Positions 1-12,200 of a stretch of DNA of 64,000 bases are shown here, piece by piece. Under the pieces are notes generated by a model. It searched no databases. It worked only from the letters and a program-made list of their open reading frames with translations, and was not told the DNA's origin. The first letter of the stretch is position 1, and every line of letters starts with the position of its first letter. The DNA is taken from NCBI GenBank assembly GCA_964016985.1, contig OZ024830.1:60900550-60964549 (forward strand), read 5' to 3'. The stretch is from Anodontia alba (lineage: Eukaryota > Mollusca > Bivalvia > Lucinida > Lucinidae). The position numbers were made by a program, and so were the translations under genes.

Positions 1-92
1 CTTAAAAGTGAAATTGAACTCTTTCAGTATATAGTGTGGTGGAGTTTATTCAGTTTAAAATGGGTTAACCATAACAGACAATATCCTAAGTA

Positions 93-1435
93 GCCCCCCT
101 GTATAAAAATGGTCCACATGAAGATGTTAATAATTACCGTCCAATCTCAATTTTACCTGTCTTATCCAAAGTACTTGAAAAACATGTTCATGAAAGCCTC
201 TCAAATTGTTTGCATCATTATAAATTACTACATAAAACCCAATCTGGATTCAGAGCACAGCATTCATGTGAAACTGCCCTTGTAAATATGATTGATTTAT
301 GGCTGAATGCCATTGATAAAAGTAAAATGGTTGGTGTTGTATTAGTTGACTTTAAGAAAGCTTTTGATCTTGTGGATCATCAAATTCTAATAAATAAACT
401 AGAAATATATGGCATAAAAGATGATGCCCTAATGTGGTTTGATACTTACTTGACTAACAGAAAGCAGCAGGTGACAATTAATAACAGTAAATCAGATTTT
501 CAACATATTTCATGTGGTGTACCTCAAGGGTCTATTTTGGGGCCTCTTTTATTCTTACTTTTAATTAATGACTTGCCTTTGTACACAAACAATGTTTTTA
601 TGCTGATGACACAACTTTATACGATGTTCAGGATTCCGTGGAACAGATTGAGAACAACCTTCAATCTGCTTTGAACAATCTACACATCTGGTGTAGAGGA
701 AATGGTATGATTTTAAATTCCTCAAAAACAAAAGTCATGCTAGTGACAACAAATCAAAAGCGACAAAAGCTCATCAATGATAACCTTGCTCTTAAATTCA
801 ATAATGAATCTCTCCATACTATTTCAGGTGATAAAATCCTAGGTGTGTTTGTTGATAATAATTTGACTTGGTCCATTCACATCAAACACCTGACAAAGAA
901 AATTGCTTCAAGTGTTTGGCTTTTATCAAAAATTAAGAAATTCTTATCCCAAGATCATAGAATTCAATTCTATAAGTCATACATTCAACCCCATATTGAC
1001 TTTTGCAATATTGTTTGGGGAAGTTCTTCTGAGTCCAATAAACATAAGATCTTCAAATTACAGAAGAGAGCATGCAAGGTTATTCTTGATTACAATGTAG
1101 ATGATCCCAATAGTGCAATGAACTCTTTGAAAATCATGTCTGTTTATGATCGGCTATATCTAAGGAAAGCTAAATTTATGTTTAAAATCTATAATAATGT
1201 AGCTCCTGCATATATCACTGAAAACTTTACTCTACGAAACAAGGTAAATACAAGTATTAACCTAAGATCATCATCTGCTGGTTGTTTTATCCCACCTAAG
1301 CCTAGAACAGAATATTTTAAGCACAGTATGAGGTATTCCGGATGTCTGGTTTGGAACAGTCTGCCAGAAGATGTCAAAAGTGCTCAGACCATTGACACAT
1401 TTCATAATAGATGTTTGAAATGGTTAGTAAACTGA
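93..1435 (+). pseudogene. Non-LTR retrotransposon, reverse transcriptase C-terminal two-thirds (5'-truncated, frameshifted)
   Basis: Reverse transcriptase for target-primed reverse transcription. The first frame is open from about 93 and shows NNYRPISILP, the TQSGFR region, VDFKKAFDLVDH (first catalytic Asp) and GVPQGSILGPLLF. The YADD box is at 599-610 but in the next frame, so one base is lost near 597. The second frame runs to a TAA at 1435 with the usual 3' part of CR1/Jockey-group ORF2 (KILGVFVDNNLTW, QRRACKVIL-like, VWNSLPEDVK). The endonuclease half is absent: similarity to the copy at 62149-64000 begins at about 93, which I read as 5' truncation. CR1/Jockey placement is by motif style only. 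Not functional as it stands. Confidence 0.9.
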
Positions 1436-1680
1436 AACTATAATTCAGTTCTACACTGTATACTGCATGTACATTTATGTCGCCAGTTTTATTCATTTAT
1501 TTATTTATTTGTTGTTGTTTTGTTTTTGTTTTTTTTTTGTTTTTTGTTTTTTTTGTTTTTTAATTTGTCAAAAGTAAAATTCATCTCTATACTGTATATT
1601 GCATGTGCACATTTTTTTTTTTTTTTTTTTTATTTTATTTTATTTTATTTTTTTTTTTTTTTTTTGTCAGCATGGTGTAT
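1436..1680 (+). other. Retrotransposon 3' UTR and T-rich low-complexity tail
   Basis: After the RT stop comes about 60 bp of ordinary sequence, then long G/T and T runs (1505-1560, 1612-1665). A motif around ACTGTATAYTGCATGT occurs twice (1453 and 1590), so the 3' UTR may hold a short direct repeat. No gene seen. Confidence 0.5.
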
Positions 1681-1866
1681 CTTAACCCTTGCCATGCTGA
1701 ATAAATTAAGATGCAACACCTGCTTCTAGTTATTGGTAAGTCAGATTGCTTGATCCAGACTGCTGATGCAAGTTCACAAACTTAAGGATCAACAGCGCAG
1801 ATCCAGACCAGGTGGCTCTGAATCAGCACTGTTTGCAGGGGCAGGGCATGTCCAGGTTCAGCAGGG
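1681..1866 (+). mobile_element. M1-family MITE, degenerate
   Basis: Starts TTAACCCTTGCCATGCTGAA and ends near TTCAGCAGGGCCAGGG. The central AGTTGGCTTCT hairpin of the family is eroded here to a GATCCAGACCAGGTGGC form. The same order of blocks is seen at 2158, 2855, 7608, 24361 and 30629. Short ORFs across it are shadows. Confidence 0.7.
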
Positions 1867-2157
1867 CCAGGGTGGGACTTTGTGTGAATATGGGGAAGGA
1901 AAGGTAAAAAAAAAAAAAAAAGCAAAAATAACCCAAGAAACTACAGCTTTATTGATGTGGCACATGCATTATCATGTATAGAAAAACTGTACAATTGTCC
2001 TGTATGTGAAGGTTGAAATTACATGAATACTCTTTATGCCTTATCATTTATTCACTTTTGTGTAGAGATCAAGGTTTTCAAAAATGTTTCACTTGTCTGT
2101 TTGTAATTATAAGATTATCTGCTGTGCTGTACAGGTAATTAGAGTTTATATAAGACT

Positions 2158-2370
2158 TAACCCTTGTCCTGCTGAATAAATTGGGATGCTACACCCATTT
2201 CTAATTTTCTGCCAGTCAGTCTACTTGATCCAAAGTGTTTATAATATTCACATATTAAATGGCGGACAGTGCAGATCCGGATCAGTTGGCTTCTTCAGAA
2301 GTCAACTGATCTGGCTCTACACTGTTTGCAAAGGCAGGACATATCTGGGTTCAGCAGGATCAAGGTTAAA
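2158..2370 (+). mobile_element. M1-family MITE
   Basis: About 210 bp bounded by TTAACCCTTGTCCTGCTGAA and GGTTCAGCAGGATCAAGGTTAA. The centre is an inverted repeat: GATCCGGATCAGTTGGCTTC, then its complement after a 3-4 base loop. Between end and hairpin are the family blocks CCAGTCAGTCTACTTGATCC and CACATATTAAATGGC. Confidence 0.85.
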
Positions 2371-2659
2371 CAATTCACTGTTTTACTTCTTATTTAATAG
2401 TTATAATTATGCTTATATACATTCCTCACACAATATAATCATACAATTTCTTGCATTTCGTTTCGGCAAGATATCTTATAAATGAAGCATATTGTATTGT
2501 GATGTATTGGCAGGTAAAAATAATTTGCCATTTTTTTTTTTTTTTTTTTTTTGTCTCTTTGTCTCATCCTCATTACTTAGTTCAGTCTTCAAATGAATCT
2601 ATAGTCACATGTACAATACCATCTTGACATTTTGTTTACTTGTGTAATATGTACATATG

Positions 2660-2766
2660 TATATACTGAGGGCCTCATGGAAGATTAGCTATTACATGTA
2701 TTTGTGTAGGTGCTAAATGTTGTAACCCTCAAAAAATAAAGTCGTTACTTACTTACTTACTTACTA
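2660..2766 (+). mobile_element. SINE family B, 3' end only, with (TTAC)n tail
   Basis: GGGCCTCATGGAAGATTAG through AATAAAGTCG matches the 3' part of the full-length SINE at 60745-60983 (ATGGAAGATTAGTACTAGATTACTAAATGT...AATAAAGTCG). The tail here is four to five TTAC units instead of ATT units. The tRNA-like head is missing. Confidence 0.75.
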
Positions 2767-2854
2767 AATCTTCACCACAGTTATCATCTTATCTGGAGCT
2801 ATGAAATATGAAACTGAGCATGCTATTACAAATTCCTCTGTTTCATTTTGAAGC

Positions 2855-3058
2855 TTGCCATGGTGAATAAATTAAGATGCCATACCCGCTTCTAATTTTC
2901 AGTCAGTGATATACTTATTCCAGGTTTTTGATACTAATATACATACTAAATGACAAACAGTGTAGATCCAGATCTGTTGGCTTCTTCAGAAGCCAACTGA
3001 TCTGGATCTGCACTGTTTGCAAAGGCAGGGCATATCTGGGTTAAGCAGGACCAGGCTT
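2855..3058 (+). mobile_element. M1-family MITE ending 40 bp before exon 1
   Basis: Family blocks are in order: TTGCCATGGTGAATAAATTAAGATG, hairpin GATCTGTTGGCTTCTTCAGAAGCCAAC at about 2974-3000, and the end GGTTAAGCAGGACCAGGCTTAA. It lies in the intron just upstream of the first recognised exon, close enough that it may overlap the branch-point region. Confidence 0.85.
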
Positions 3059-3098
3059 AAAATTCATACCATAAGTTTGAACTACTGCTGTTTTTCAG

Positions 3099-3203
3099 TC
3101 TGTACCTGTGCACATGGAATGTGGGTGGTACAGGACCACCAAAGGATGTGACAGAATTACTGGACCTGAAAGCCAATCCACTTCCAGAAGTATTTGCTAT
3201 CGG
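3099..3203 (+). CDS. 5-phosphatase exon 1 of those visible (TWNVGG block)
   Basis: Acceptor TTTTTCAG before 3099, donor GG|GTGAGT at 3204. The exon enters with one base completing a split codon, then encodes LYLCTWNVGGTGPPKDVTEL and ends ...EVFAIG with GG of a split Gly codon completed by exon 2. TWNV is the first hallmark of the 5-phosphatase fold. In INPP5K this motif lies within about 20 residues of the N terminus, so an initiating exon with few coding bases should lie upstream; I could not identify it in 1-3098. Confidence 0.92.
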
Positions 3204-6200
3204 GTGAGTATTCCTTCCAGTGGGTAGGTACATGTAACTTGCATGTTTTTTGTTGGGGATTTGCACTGAGAATTTGCAGAAGATTACCCAGATTAATGTG
3301 TCAGAACAAAATATGTGGGACACCGTTGATTACTCTGCAATGCTTTGCCCTCCAATGCAGTAAAAACTGAAACGATGGTTGTTTCGAGAAAGCGAATAAA
3401 GCTAAACCACTCCAACCTTATTATGGACAATAATATATTACAGGAAGTCAAGCACCATAAACACTTGGGTATTACATTTTCTTCCAATCTGATGTGGCAT
3501 ACTCATATCATTGAGATACCAACTAAAGGATGGCAGCGTGTTAATTTACTAAGAGCATTTAAATTTAGATTCGACAGAAAGTCCTTGGAACGCTTGTACA
3601 TATCATTTATTAGACCTGTTCTAGAATATAGCGGAGTAGTTTGGAGTAACTGTACAAATCAAGATAAAAACTATTAGAGGATATTCAAATTGAAGCTATG
3701 CGCGTAGTTACAGGGGCAACAAAGTTATGTAGCATTGCAAAACTCTATTATGATAGGGGCTGGGACACTCTGGAATCACGACGTGAGAAACAAAAGCTTA
3801 TTACATTTTACAAAATGATCAATGGCCAACATACCTAAATCAGCTTGTACAGAACCTAGTCCAAAATCAATCGCAATATTCACTTAGGAATTCAAATAAT
3901 ATATTGTCTGTTCATACAAATTCGAAATTATATTTTAACTCTTTTCTTCCATCGGTAATAAGAGCTTGGAATAATCTTCCCATTGAAATAAGGAACTCAG
4001 TCGCACAGTTTAAATGTAAACTAGCCGAGCACATCAACAAACCACCTATTTGGTTCCACTTTGGAAGTAGGAAAGCTCAAACTATTTAGACATAATAAGT
4101 ACCAGTGCAAAATTTGTTCATGTTTACATGGAGATACAGGATAAGGGTATATTAAAGTTTAATAAATTTTCAATGTAACATGTAAAAAAGAAACAATGTG
4201 ATCTTTAATGTTTGCTTTTATTAAGCTTTATGAAATTTCTTGATTGAAATGAAAATACAGTAGACATTAATCTGTTTATGACACAATTTGTTATAAGGTT
4301 TTTTTTTATATTTGCCAGGATCATCACATACCGACCATCCCGGCAAATATAAAAAAGTCCTTAGTGAGCTAATTGAATAGTCTACCATATGTAAAAATCC
4401 AAAGCTATATTAAGAGACCGGTGTGATTCTCGCGCCGGTCAATAACTGTCATTGTGTTATCAGTTAACATGACTTATAAGACGGGACAGTGGCAACGTAT
4501 CGGAATAGCATCTTGGAAGCTTTGGGAAATTTTTTTTTCTCTCTCTCTCTTTCATATGTATCTTTGATAAAACTTCTGTATGCAATTTGCTACTTTCAAC
4601 GATAGTAGCCTTTATTTTCTACACTCGTTTGTTTTGTACAATATTTGTGCAAGGAGAAGATATCATATAAGCTAAAATTAGCTTGTTATCTGATTCTTTA
4701 TGTCATTTTTATACCCCGCCATACAATAGTGGCGGGGTATTATGGTTCCACATTGGACGTCCGTGTGTCTGTCCGTCCGTTTTTCGTTTCCGGATGATAA
4801 CTTGAGTAAACATCAATGGATTTTCACCAAACTTGGTATGTGAAATGATATTTTGGAGATCTGGTTTGGGATTGCTAATGGGCAAATTTCGTCAAATTTT
4901 TACGTAGTTATCTGCCCAAGACACGCCCATATTTTCGGTTCCGGACGATAACTTGAGTAAGTAACAAGGGATTTTAACCAAACTTGCTATATGCATTGAC
5001 ATTAAGGAGGTCTGGTTTGGGATTGCTAATGGGCGGATTTCGTCAAATTTTTACGGAGTTATCTGCCCGAGACACGCCCATATTTTCGTTTCCAGACGAT
5101 AACTTGAGTAAATAACAAGGGATTTTAACCAAACTTGCAATATATATTGACATTAAGGAGATCTGGTACGGAATTGTTAATTAGCAAATTTTGTCAAATT
5201 TTTATCGAGTTATCTGCCCGAGACACGCCCATATTTTTGTTTCCAGACGATAACTTGAGTAAATAACTAGGGTTTTTAACCAAACTTGCTGTATGCATTG
5301 ACCTTAAGGAGATCTGTTTTGGAATTGCTAATGGGCAAATTTCGTCAAATTTTTACGGAGTTATCTGCCCGACACGCCCATATTTTCGTTTCCGGATGAT
5401 AACTTGAGTAAATAACAAGGCCGTTTAACCAAACTTGCTATATGCATTGATATTATCAAGATCTGGTTTAGGATTGTTATCTGTCTATTGATATTATTAA
5501 GATCTGGTTAAGGATTGTTCTCTGTCCCTCCGTAATTTTCTTTCCAGACATTTTCACAATGATAACTTTAATACATAAACAAATAATTGCCAGGGTTTTC
5601 CCTGAGGGTTTGAAACCGAGGGTCCCAGTGACTCATCGATCTTGAGTTAAAAGTGGTCCATAAATATGATTTAGGTGTTGATTGTTTTAAAGAAATTACT
5701 TGTTTCCCAAATAGTTATGTTTCTTGTCCTTAGGTACAAAACAAATCAAAATTCAAAGCCAAAAATAGATAAAATCAAGTTTACACAGATGATAAATGCA
5801 TCAATCAGGACTATTATCCCTTAGTTCTGGGAGTCCAGAACATGATTTTGGGAGTAAAAAACTGCCAAAAGCGAGTCAGGGAAAACACTGAATTGCTATG
5901 GCGGGGTATTATGCTCGCGGTGCTTTATTGTTTGTGTGTTGTGCAAAATATATTCCATAAACTATTGTTTAAACCAAAAAAAATTATGGGTTGTCACTTT
6001 GTTCAAATCATCATACAAATGAATGTTTAATTGCCTTATTTTCAAAAAAAAAAAAAAAAAAAAAAAAATGAAAGAAATACTATGCTTGAATTGTAGTGAA
6101 TAGTGCAAGATAAGGCACATTTTTCACACCAGAAAAACATGTTGATATTGTCATATTTATCCGTGAAAACATATATTGTGGGTACTCACTAGAATTCATG

Positions 6201-9200
6201 AATTTAAGCGGAAAAATTTGAAAAGGCGCTGAATGATTGCAGGTGTGAAAGATCATGTTCAGAATTTGTTTTGTTAACTAGTCAAAATGGAAATTGTTGT
6301 TAATAACAAAACCACCGAGTGAGTTTCAATTTTGAATAGATTTTACATCTGTAGGCCAGTTCCAAGATTTTTCTGGTGCGGAAAATTGACAATTGACATG
6401 GGTGCAAAGATTACCAATTGGAAAGTGGTAGATTGTAGTTGGTATGGCTTTAAAGATGGGAGAAATTGTCAGATTGATCTGCAGAAATTTCATGGTACAC
6501 ATTATTAAGGGTGAGTAAAACTTTGTTAGTGTGAGTGGCGTTTTCCACTTAATGGTTCTGCAGGTCAAGTGGCTTCTGAAGGAATTCTACACACCTAAAT
6601 TTGCAAAGGGAGGCAATAACTGAAATAAGAGAATTTGTATTTTGGGGACAACACAGCATGCTCCCGTCCATTATTTTCAAAACTGTGCCCAGTTGTTTAA
6701 AGCGTCATTAGCTTAACGAGCTCATTAAGAGTCATTTCGTTAACTGTTTTAGCGAATTTAATATACAATATTCTGAAATTTTTTGCTGAAAAAATGTGAG
6801 TAGCTTTTGCAGTGCAAAAGCTACTCACATTTTTTCAGCAAAAAATTTCAGTATATTTGCGTATCACTTGATGTATATTTTAACAAATCGTTAACTAACG
6901 ACATCGTTAGCTTTGAACAACTGGGCCCTGATTGTGTTTCCGGAGGTTTGGATAAAGTTCTAAACAATTTAACCCTTAAAGCGCCAAGCAAAATTTGTAG
7001 CAGACGACATTTATTTTTATTTTTTTAATTTTTCAAAGAAAACAAGTCTTGATATTTCATGTGAATCGCCTGCCAAGCAGACGATTCACATAACATATCA
7101 AGGCTTGTTTTCTTTGAAAAATTAAAAAAAAATATTTAAAAATGTTGTCAGCTGCAGTTGTGATTGGCGCTTTAAGGGTTAATTTCATATACTTGTCATA
7201 TATCTGGATAAGAGGGGTATCCATGTAAGTATTTTTCTTATTTTTCCTTGAAATCATTTGAGTCCTCACACAACAAGATCTGAGTCTTTGCTGAGCCCAC
7301 ATGCTATTTTGTTTGTTTTGTCATTTGTTATGGGTACTCAATATTATTGCCTCAGTGAGGCAGGTCCAGTGAGTGTCCACAACATACATTGGTTATGATG
7401 TAGGAATTATCCAGACATTTTATCTTTTGCATAATACATATACTGTGAAACTGCTTTTATTTCTTCCAGATTTCAAGAAATGGATCCAAATGATTCAGAT
7501 ACAGTCAGTAATATGTGGACAAGTAAACTGACAGATATACTGGGAGCATTGGACTATGTCAGGGTAAGTTCTCCTACATTGGCTGGGAATCAAATCTCTA
7601 GATGAAATTAAGCCCTGTCCTGCTGAACCCGGATATACCCTGCCATTGAAAACTGTGTAGATCAAGATCAGTTGGCTTTTCAGAAGCCAACTGATCTGGA
7701 TCTGCACTGTTTGTCATTCGGTATGTGAAATTATATCCATAACCTGGATGAAGTAATCTGATTGGCTGATAATTAGAATGGGCATGGGACCTTAAATTAA
7801 TTTATTCAGCATGACACAGATTAATCTTTAGCACTCTCTAGGCAAGTTTGACTAATTAATGTTTTCATATTTAGCCCAGTAAATAGGGTCTGACATACCT
7901 TGCCTGAAATATCAAAAATATGTATACATGAGGTTACCTAGGAAAGGTCAACAGTCGTGAAGCATTCTCCTGGCACCAAACAAAAAAGAACAGACACAAT
8001 GCACTTTTCCGATAACTGACATATAAAGACTGTGGTATCATATTGTGACCATGACCTAAATTTCATAGTTCATTGATTGTGTCATTCTTTACATGAACCG
8101 TAGTATGTATTTAGCTCTATTATAATATTTACATGAACCGTAGTATGTATTTAGCTCTATTATAATATTTACATGAACGGTAGTATGTATTTAGCTCTAT
8201 TATAATATTTACATGAACGGTAGTATGTATTTAGCTCTATTATAATATTTACATGAACGGTAGTATGTATTTAGCTCTATTATAATATTTACATGAACCG
8301 TAGTATGTATTTAGCTCTATTATAATATTTACATGAACGGTAGTATGTATTTAGCTCTATTATAATACTGATAGGTGCCAAGAGGTTTGACACAACTTTC
8401 TGCATGCTAAAAATCAGCAATATATTCAAATATTAAGCACGCTACCAGTTCTGGTATCTTAAAAAAAAAGTAGAAAATTCAGCAGTAAATGTTTTGAAAT
8501 ATTTTCCTTATTTTTCCCAGAATAGGGTTTCATAGTTCATGCCAGTTGTCTTCAGAGAAGCAGTTTGCATGAAATGTCATGCCCTATTTTCTGGGATAAA
8601 GAAAGGAAAATATGTCACAATGTTCTCTGCTGAAATTTTGACCCTGAATGCTAAGTGCTAATTATCTGCTGAAATCTATGTTGTAGGTCATTAAGGGGAC
8701 TAAAAATGCTTGGTAGATTTTCCACTTTTTTGTACAAGGGATACAACTTTTGTGACTTCATGTATATAAAGGCCCTTCTGAAAAAGTGTCTTCTCTAAAA
8801 GGTAATAATAATTAAGAAGGGAAGCAAAAACAATTTTACAGCATTGCCTCCCTGAAAGTGTATCTAGTCCTAATCAGCTTTGATTATGTGTATTTTCTTT
8901 TCTAGGTCAAGGTTGTGCGTATGCAGGCCATCTCTCTACAGGTGTTCTTGAAACGATCCATGTTGTTATCGGTAACAAGTATAGAATCTGAATATTCCAA
9001 AGCTGGCTTAGGGGGTTGGTGGGTATGTACCTATTAATATAAAAGGACTTGTTAAGGAAGAGTATTTGATGATAATTCTGCAATAATTTTCTCCAGCTCT
9101 CCATAAAAAAACAACAACAACATATGTTGTGGGTACTCATTAGTAGAAGCACCTAAGTGATGTGCTTCTAATGAGTACCCACAATATATGTTTTTAATAA

Positions 9201-12200
9201 TAAGAAAGAAATAGAAAAGAAGAAATAAGAAAAGTCATCCCTATGTATTAGGCTCAGGATAGCAAGTTTATGAGACAAACATGACTTCAAATTTTAGCAT
9301 CAAAAATGTAAATATTGTATAACTGATAGTTTTAGCAGTGAGTTACATTTCATTTTTGCATATTTTTTTTTTATTATTTTTTATTTATTTATTTATTTTT
9401 TTTTTTTCTTTAATCCTCAAAAATTATGTGGCTGAATATATTCGCAGGATGATAGATTTATTGTGGCAACCTTTTTAACAGTAGACCACTTGGATAATGG
9501 TACACCTTGATGACACATAGATGAGCACATCTCAAGTAAATGAATTCTTAAATAATTACTTCATTTACCTGAACTATTCAGAGACCATAACTCCTTACTT
9601 AATTTGTCCTAAAATTTGAACTTCCATTTTACTACAAGTTCTGGTGTCTAAAACTTGCTAGATGAGTAGCAAACAATGTCAACCCAGAACAAATGCCACA
9701 AATTGTGACATTTGATCTGGGTCTACACTGTTTGCTAAGGTCCGTGTGCTTGACTTTAGGGTACTGTTTCCTGCATTCATATAATTTGGCTTTAATAAAG
9801 AGTCATTCTAAAGTAGCGGTCCTTTGAAAAAACAGAACCTGTTTATTCATTTTCACTATCAGTCTTCAGCAGTAGTTCTTTCCAGCTTATAATTTTATGA
9901 TGCACAGAGGGATTTAGATATAAAACAGGGATCAAACATGGTTTTTCATGCATTAACATTCACCAGGTCCCGAGGGAGGTGTTGAAAACCGAGGCCGGAG
10001 GCCGCGGTTTTCAACACCGCCCTAGGGACCTGGCGGATGTTAATGCATTGAAAAACCATCTTCGATCGCTATTATTGCATAAAAACTGAAAACATTTGCT
10101 ACATTTCACATTATTTCTTGCACTATTTGTATTGCTTTTCACCGATGTCTCACGAACGTAATTTCTACGGACTATGCTCATTCTAGGACAAGGCAGTACA
10201 CATCTCGTAATGGCAGCAAATCTGTGGCCCTGGTACGATCATATTGAAAGTTGCATAGCCGTGCATTAACAGTGTGTGAATTGCCTTGTTAATACACAGC
10301 TTTTCGCCGGTTAATGTACGGCTGTTAATGATGTGTGACACTGCTTTTTATGCAATAATTTGACATAAAATACAAGACCTAACATTGCATCGGATCACAA
10401 AAACTTGCTTCAGGAGCATTCGTCACCTCAGTGAAATCGCATGTTGTTATATTTATCTTTCCTTTCAGGGTAATAAAGGTGGAGTGAGTGTAAGATTTGA
10501 TGTTGGTGGGGTAAACTTGATCATTGTCAACTGTCATCTCGCTGCACATATGGAACAAATGGCAGAAAGAATCGAGGTAAGTGTTCATTGTTTATTATAG
10601 CTTATAGTCCCGCTTTGAAAAAGTGGGGTTATACTGGATTTACCATATCCTTCTGTGATTCCGTCATTACTTCATTCTGTGACTGCAAAATTTGCTTAAT
10701 ACCTTTTATGTTTATGGTCCTAATTCAATGAAACCTATACTACACTTGATCTCTGAGTTACGTAAGGTGTAGTCGCAGAATAGTGGCCAAGGGCCCATTA
10801 CTCTTGGAGTTATGTCCCTTGACAGGTTTTCGAAATTTAAAATGCATTTTGCTTAATAACTTTTATGTTTGTGGTCCTACTTCAATGAAACTAATACCAC
10901 ACTTGGTCTCTGAGGTGAAACTAATACCACACTTGGTCTCTGAGGTAAGGAAAGTGTAGTGGCAGAATAGTGGCCAAGGGCCCATAACTCTTGGATTTTG
11001 TTCCCTGGTAGTTATTCAAAATTTAAAATGCATTTTGCTTAATAACTTTTATGTTTGTGGTCCTACTTCAATGAAACTAATACCACACTTAGTCTCTGAG
11101 GTAAGGAAAGTGTAATGACAGAATGGTGGCCAAGGGCCCATAACTCTTGGAGTTATATCCGAGGTAAGTTTTCAAAAAATTTTAAGTGCATTTTGCTTAA
11201 TAACTTTTATGTTTGTGGTCCTACTTCAGTAAAACTAATACTACACTTGCTCTCTGAGGTAAGGAAGGTGTAGTGGAAGAATGGTGGCCACAGGCCCATA
11301 ACTCTTGCAGTTATGTCCCTTCATAGGTTTTCAAATTTTGCCATTCTTGAAAATTTTCGCAACAGATTTCACAGGAACTGTGAAAGCAAGAATGCTGAAA
11401 GTAAGTATAAACATGGACAATGACTGGATGTATAGCCTATACTGGAATAGGAGCCAAGGGTCCATAACTCTTGGAGTTATGTACCTTGGTAGGTTTTCAA
11501 AAAATTAAAATGCATTTTGCTCAATTACTTTAATGTTTATGGTCCTACTTTGATGAAACTTATACCACACTTGGTCTCTAAGATAAGTGAGGTGTAGAGG
11601 CAGAATTGTGGCCAAGGGCCCATAACTCATTGAGTTATATCCCTTCATAGGTTTTCAAATTTTGCCTTTCTTGAAAATTTTTGTGACAGATTTCTCAGGA
11701 ACTATGAAAGCTAGAAAGCTGAAACTTTGTATAATGGACAATGACTAGATTTATTGTGTGTACCAGAATAAGGGCCAAGGGCCCATAATTCTTAGAGTTA
11801 TGTCCCTTCAAATTTTGTCATTCTTGAAAATTTTTGTAACAGATTTCTAAGGAACTATGAAAGCTAGAAAGCTGAAAGCTCATATCAACATGGACAATGA
11901 CTGGATGTATAGTGTATATCGGAAAAGGGGCCAAGGGTCCATTAACTCTTGGAGTTATGTCCCTTGGTAGGTTTTCAAAAAATTAAAATGCATTTTGCTC
12001 AATAACTTTTATGTTTGTGGTCCTACTTCGATGGAACTTGTACCACACTTGGGGGCTTTGAAAAAGTGGTACATGCATAGACAGTGGGTTGATGTAGCAT
12101 GTATTCAGGAATCAGGGCCAAGGGCCCATAGCTCATGGATTAAAATCCCTTGATAGGTTTTAGGATGCCATGTTACCATGTCTTACCTGGTAGGGATGAA

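Noticed and set aside
8091..8368. CRISPR-like array
   Set aside because: Units are contiguous 40-bp tandem copies without spacers, and the context is a eukaryotic intron.
8972..8977. Alternative donor GTAACA within exon 3
   Set aside because: Homology to the family continues in frame through it to GLGGWW, so the donor at 9023 is the supported one.
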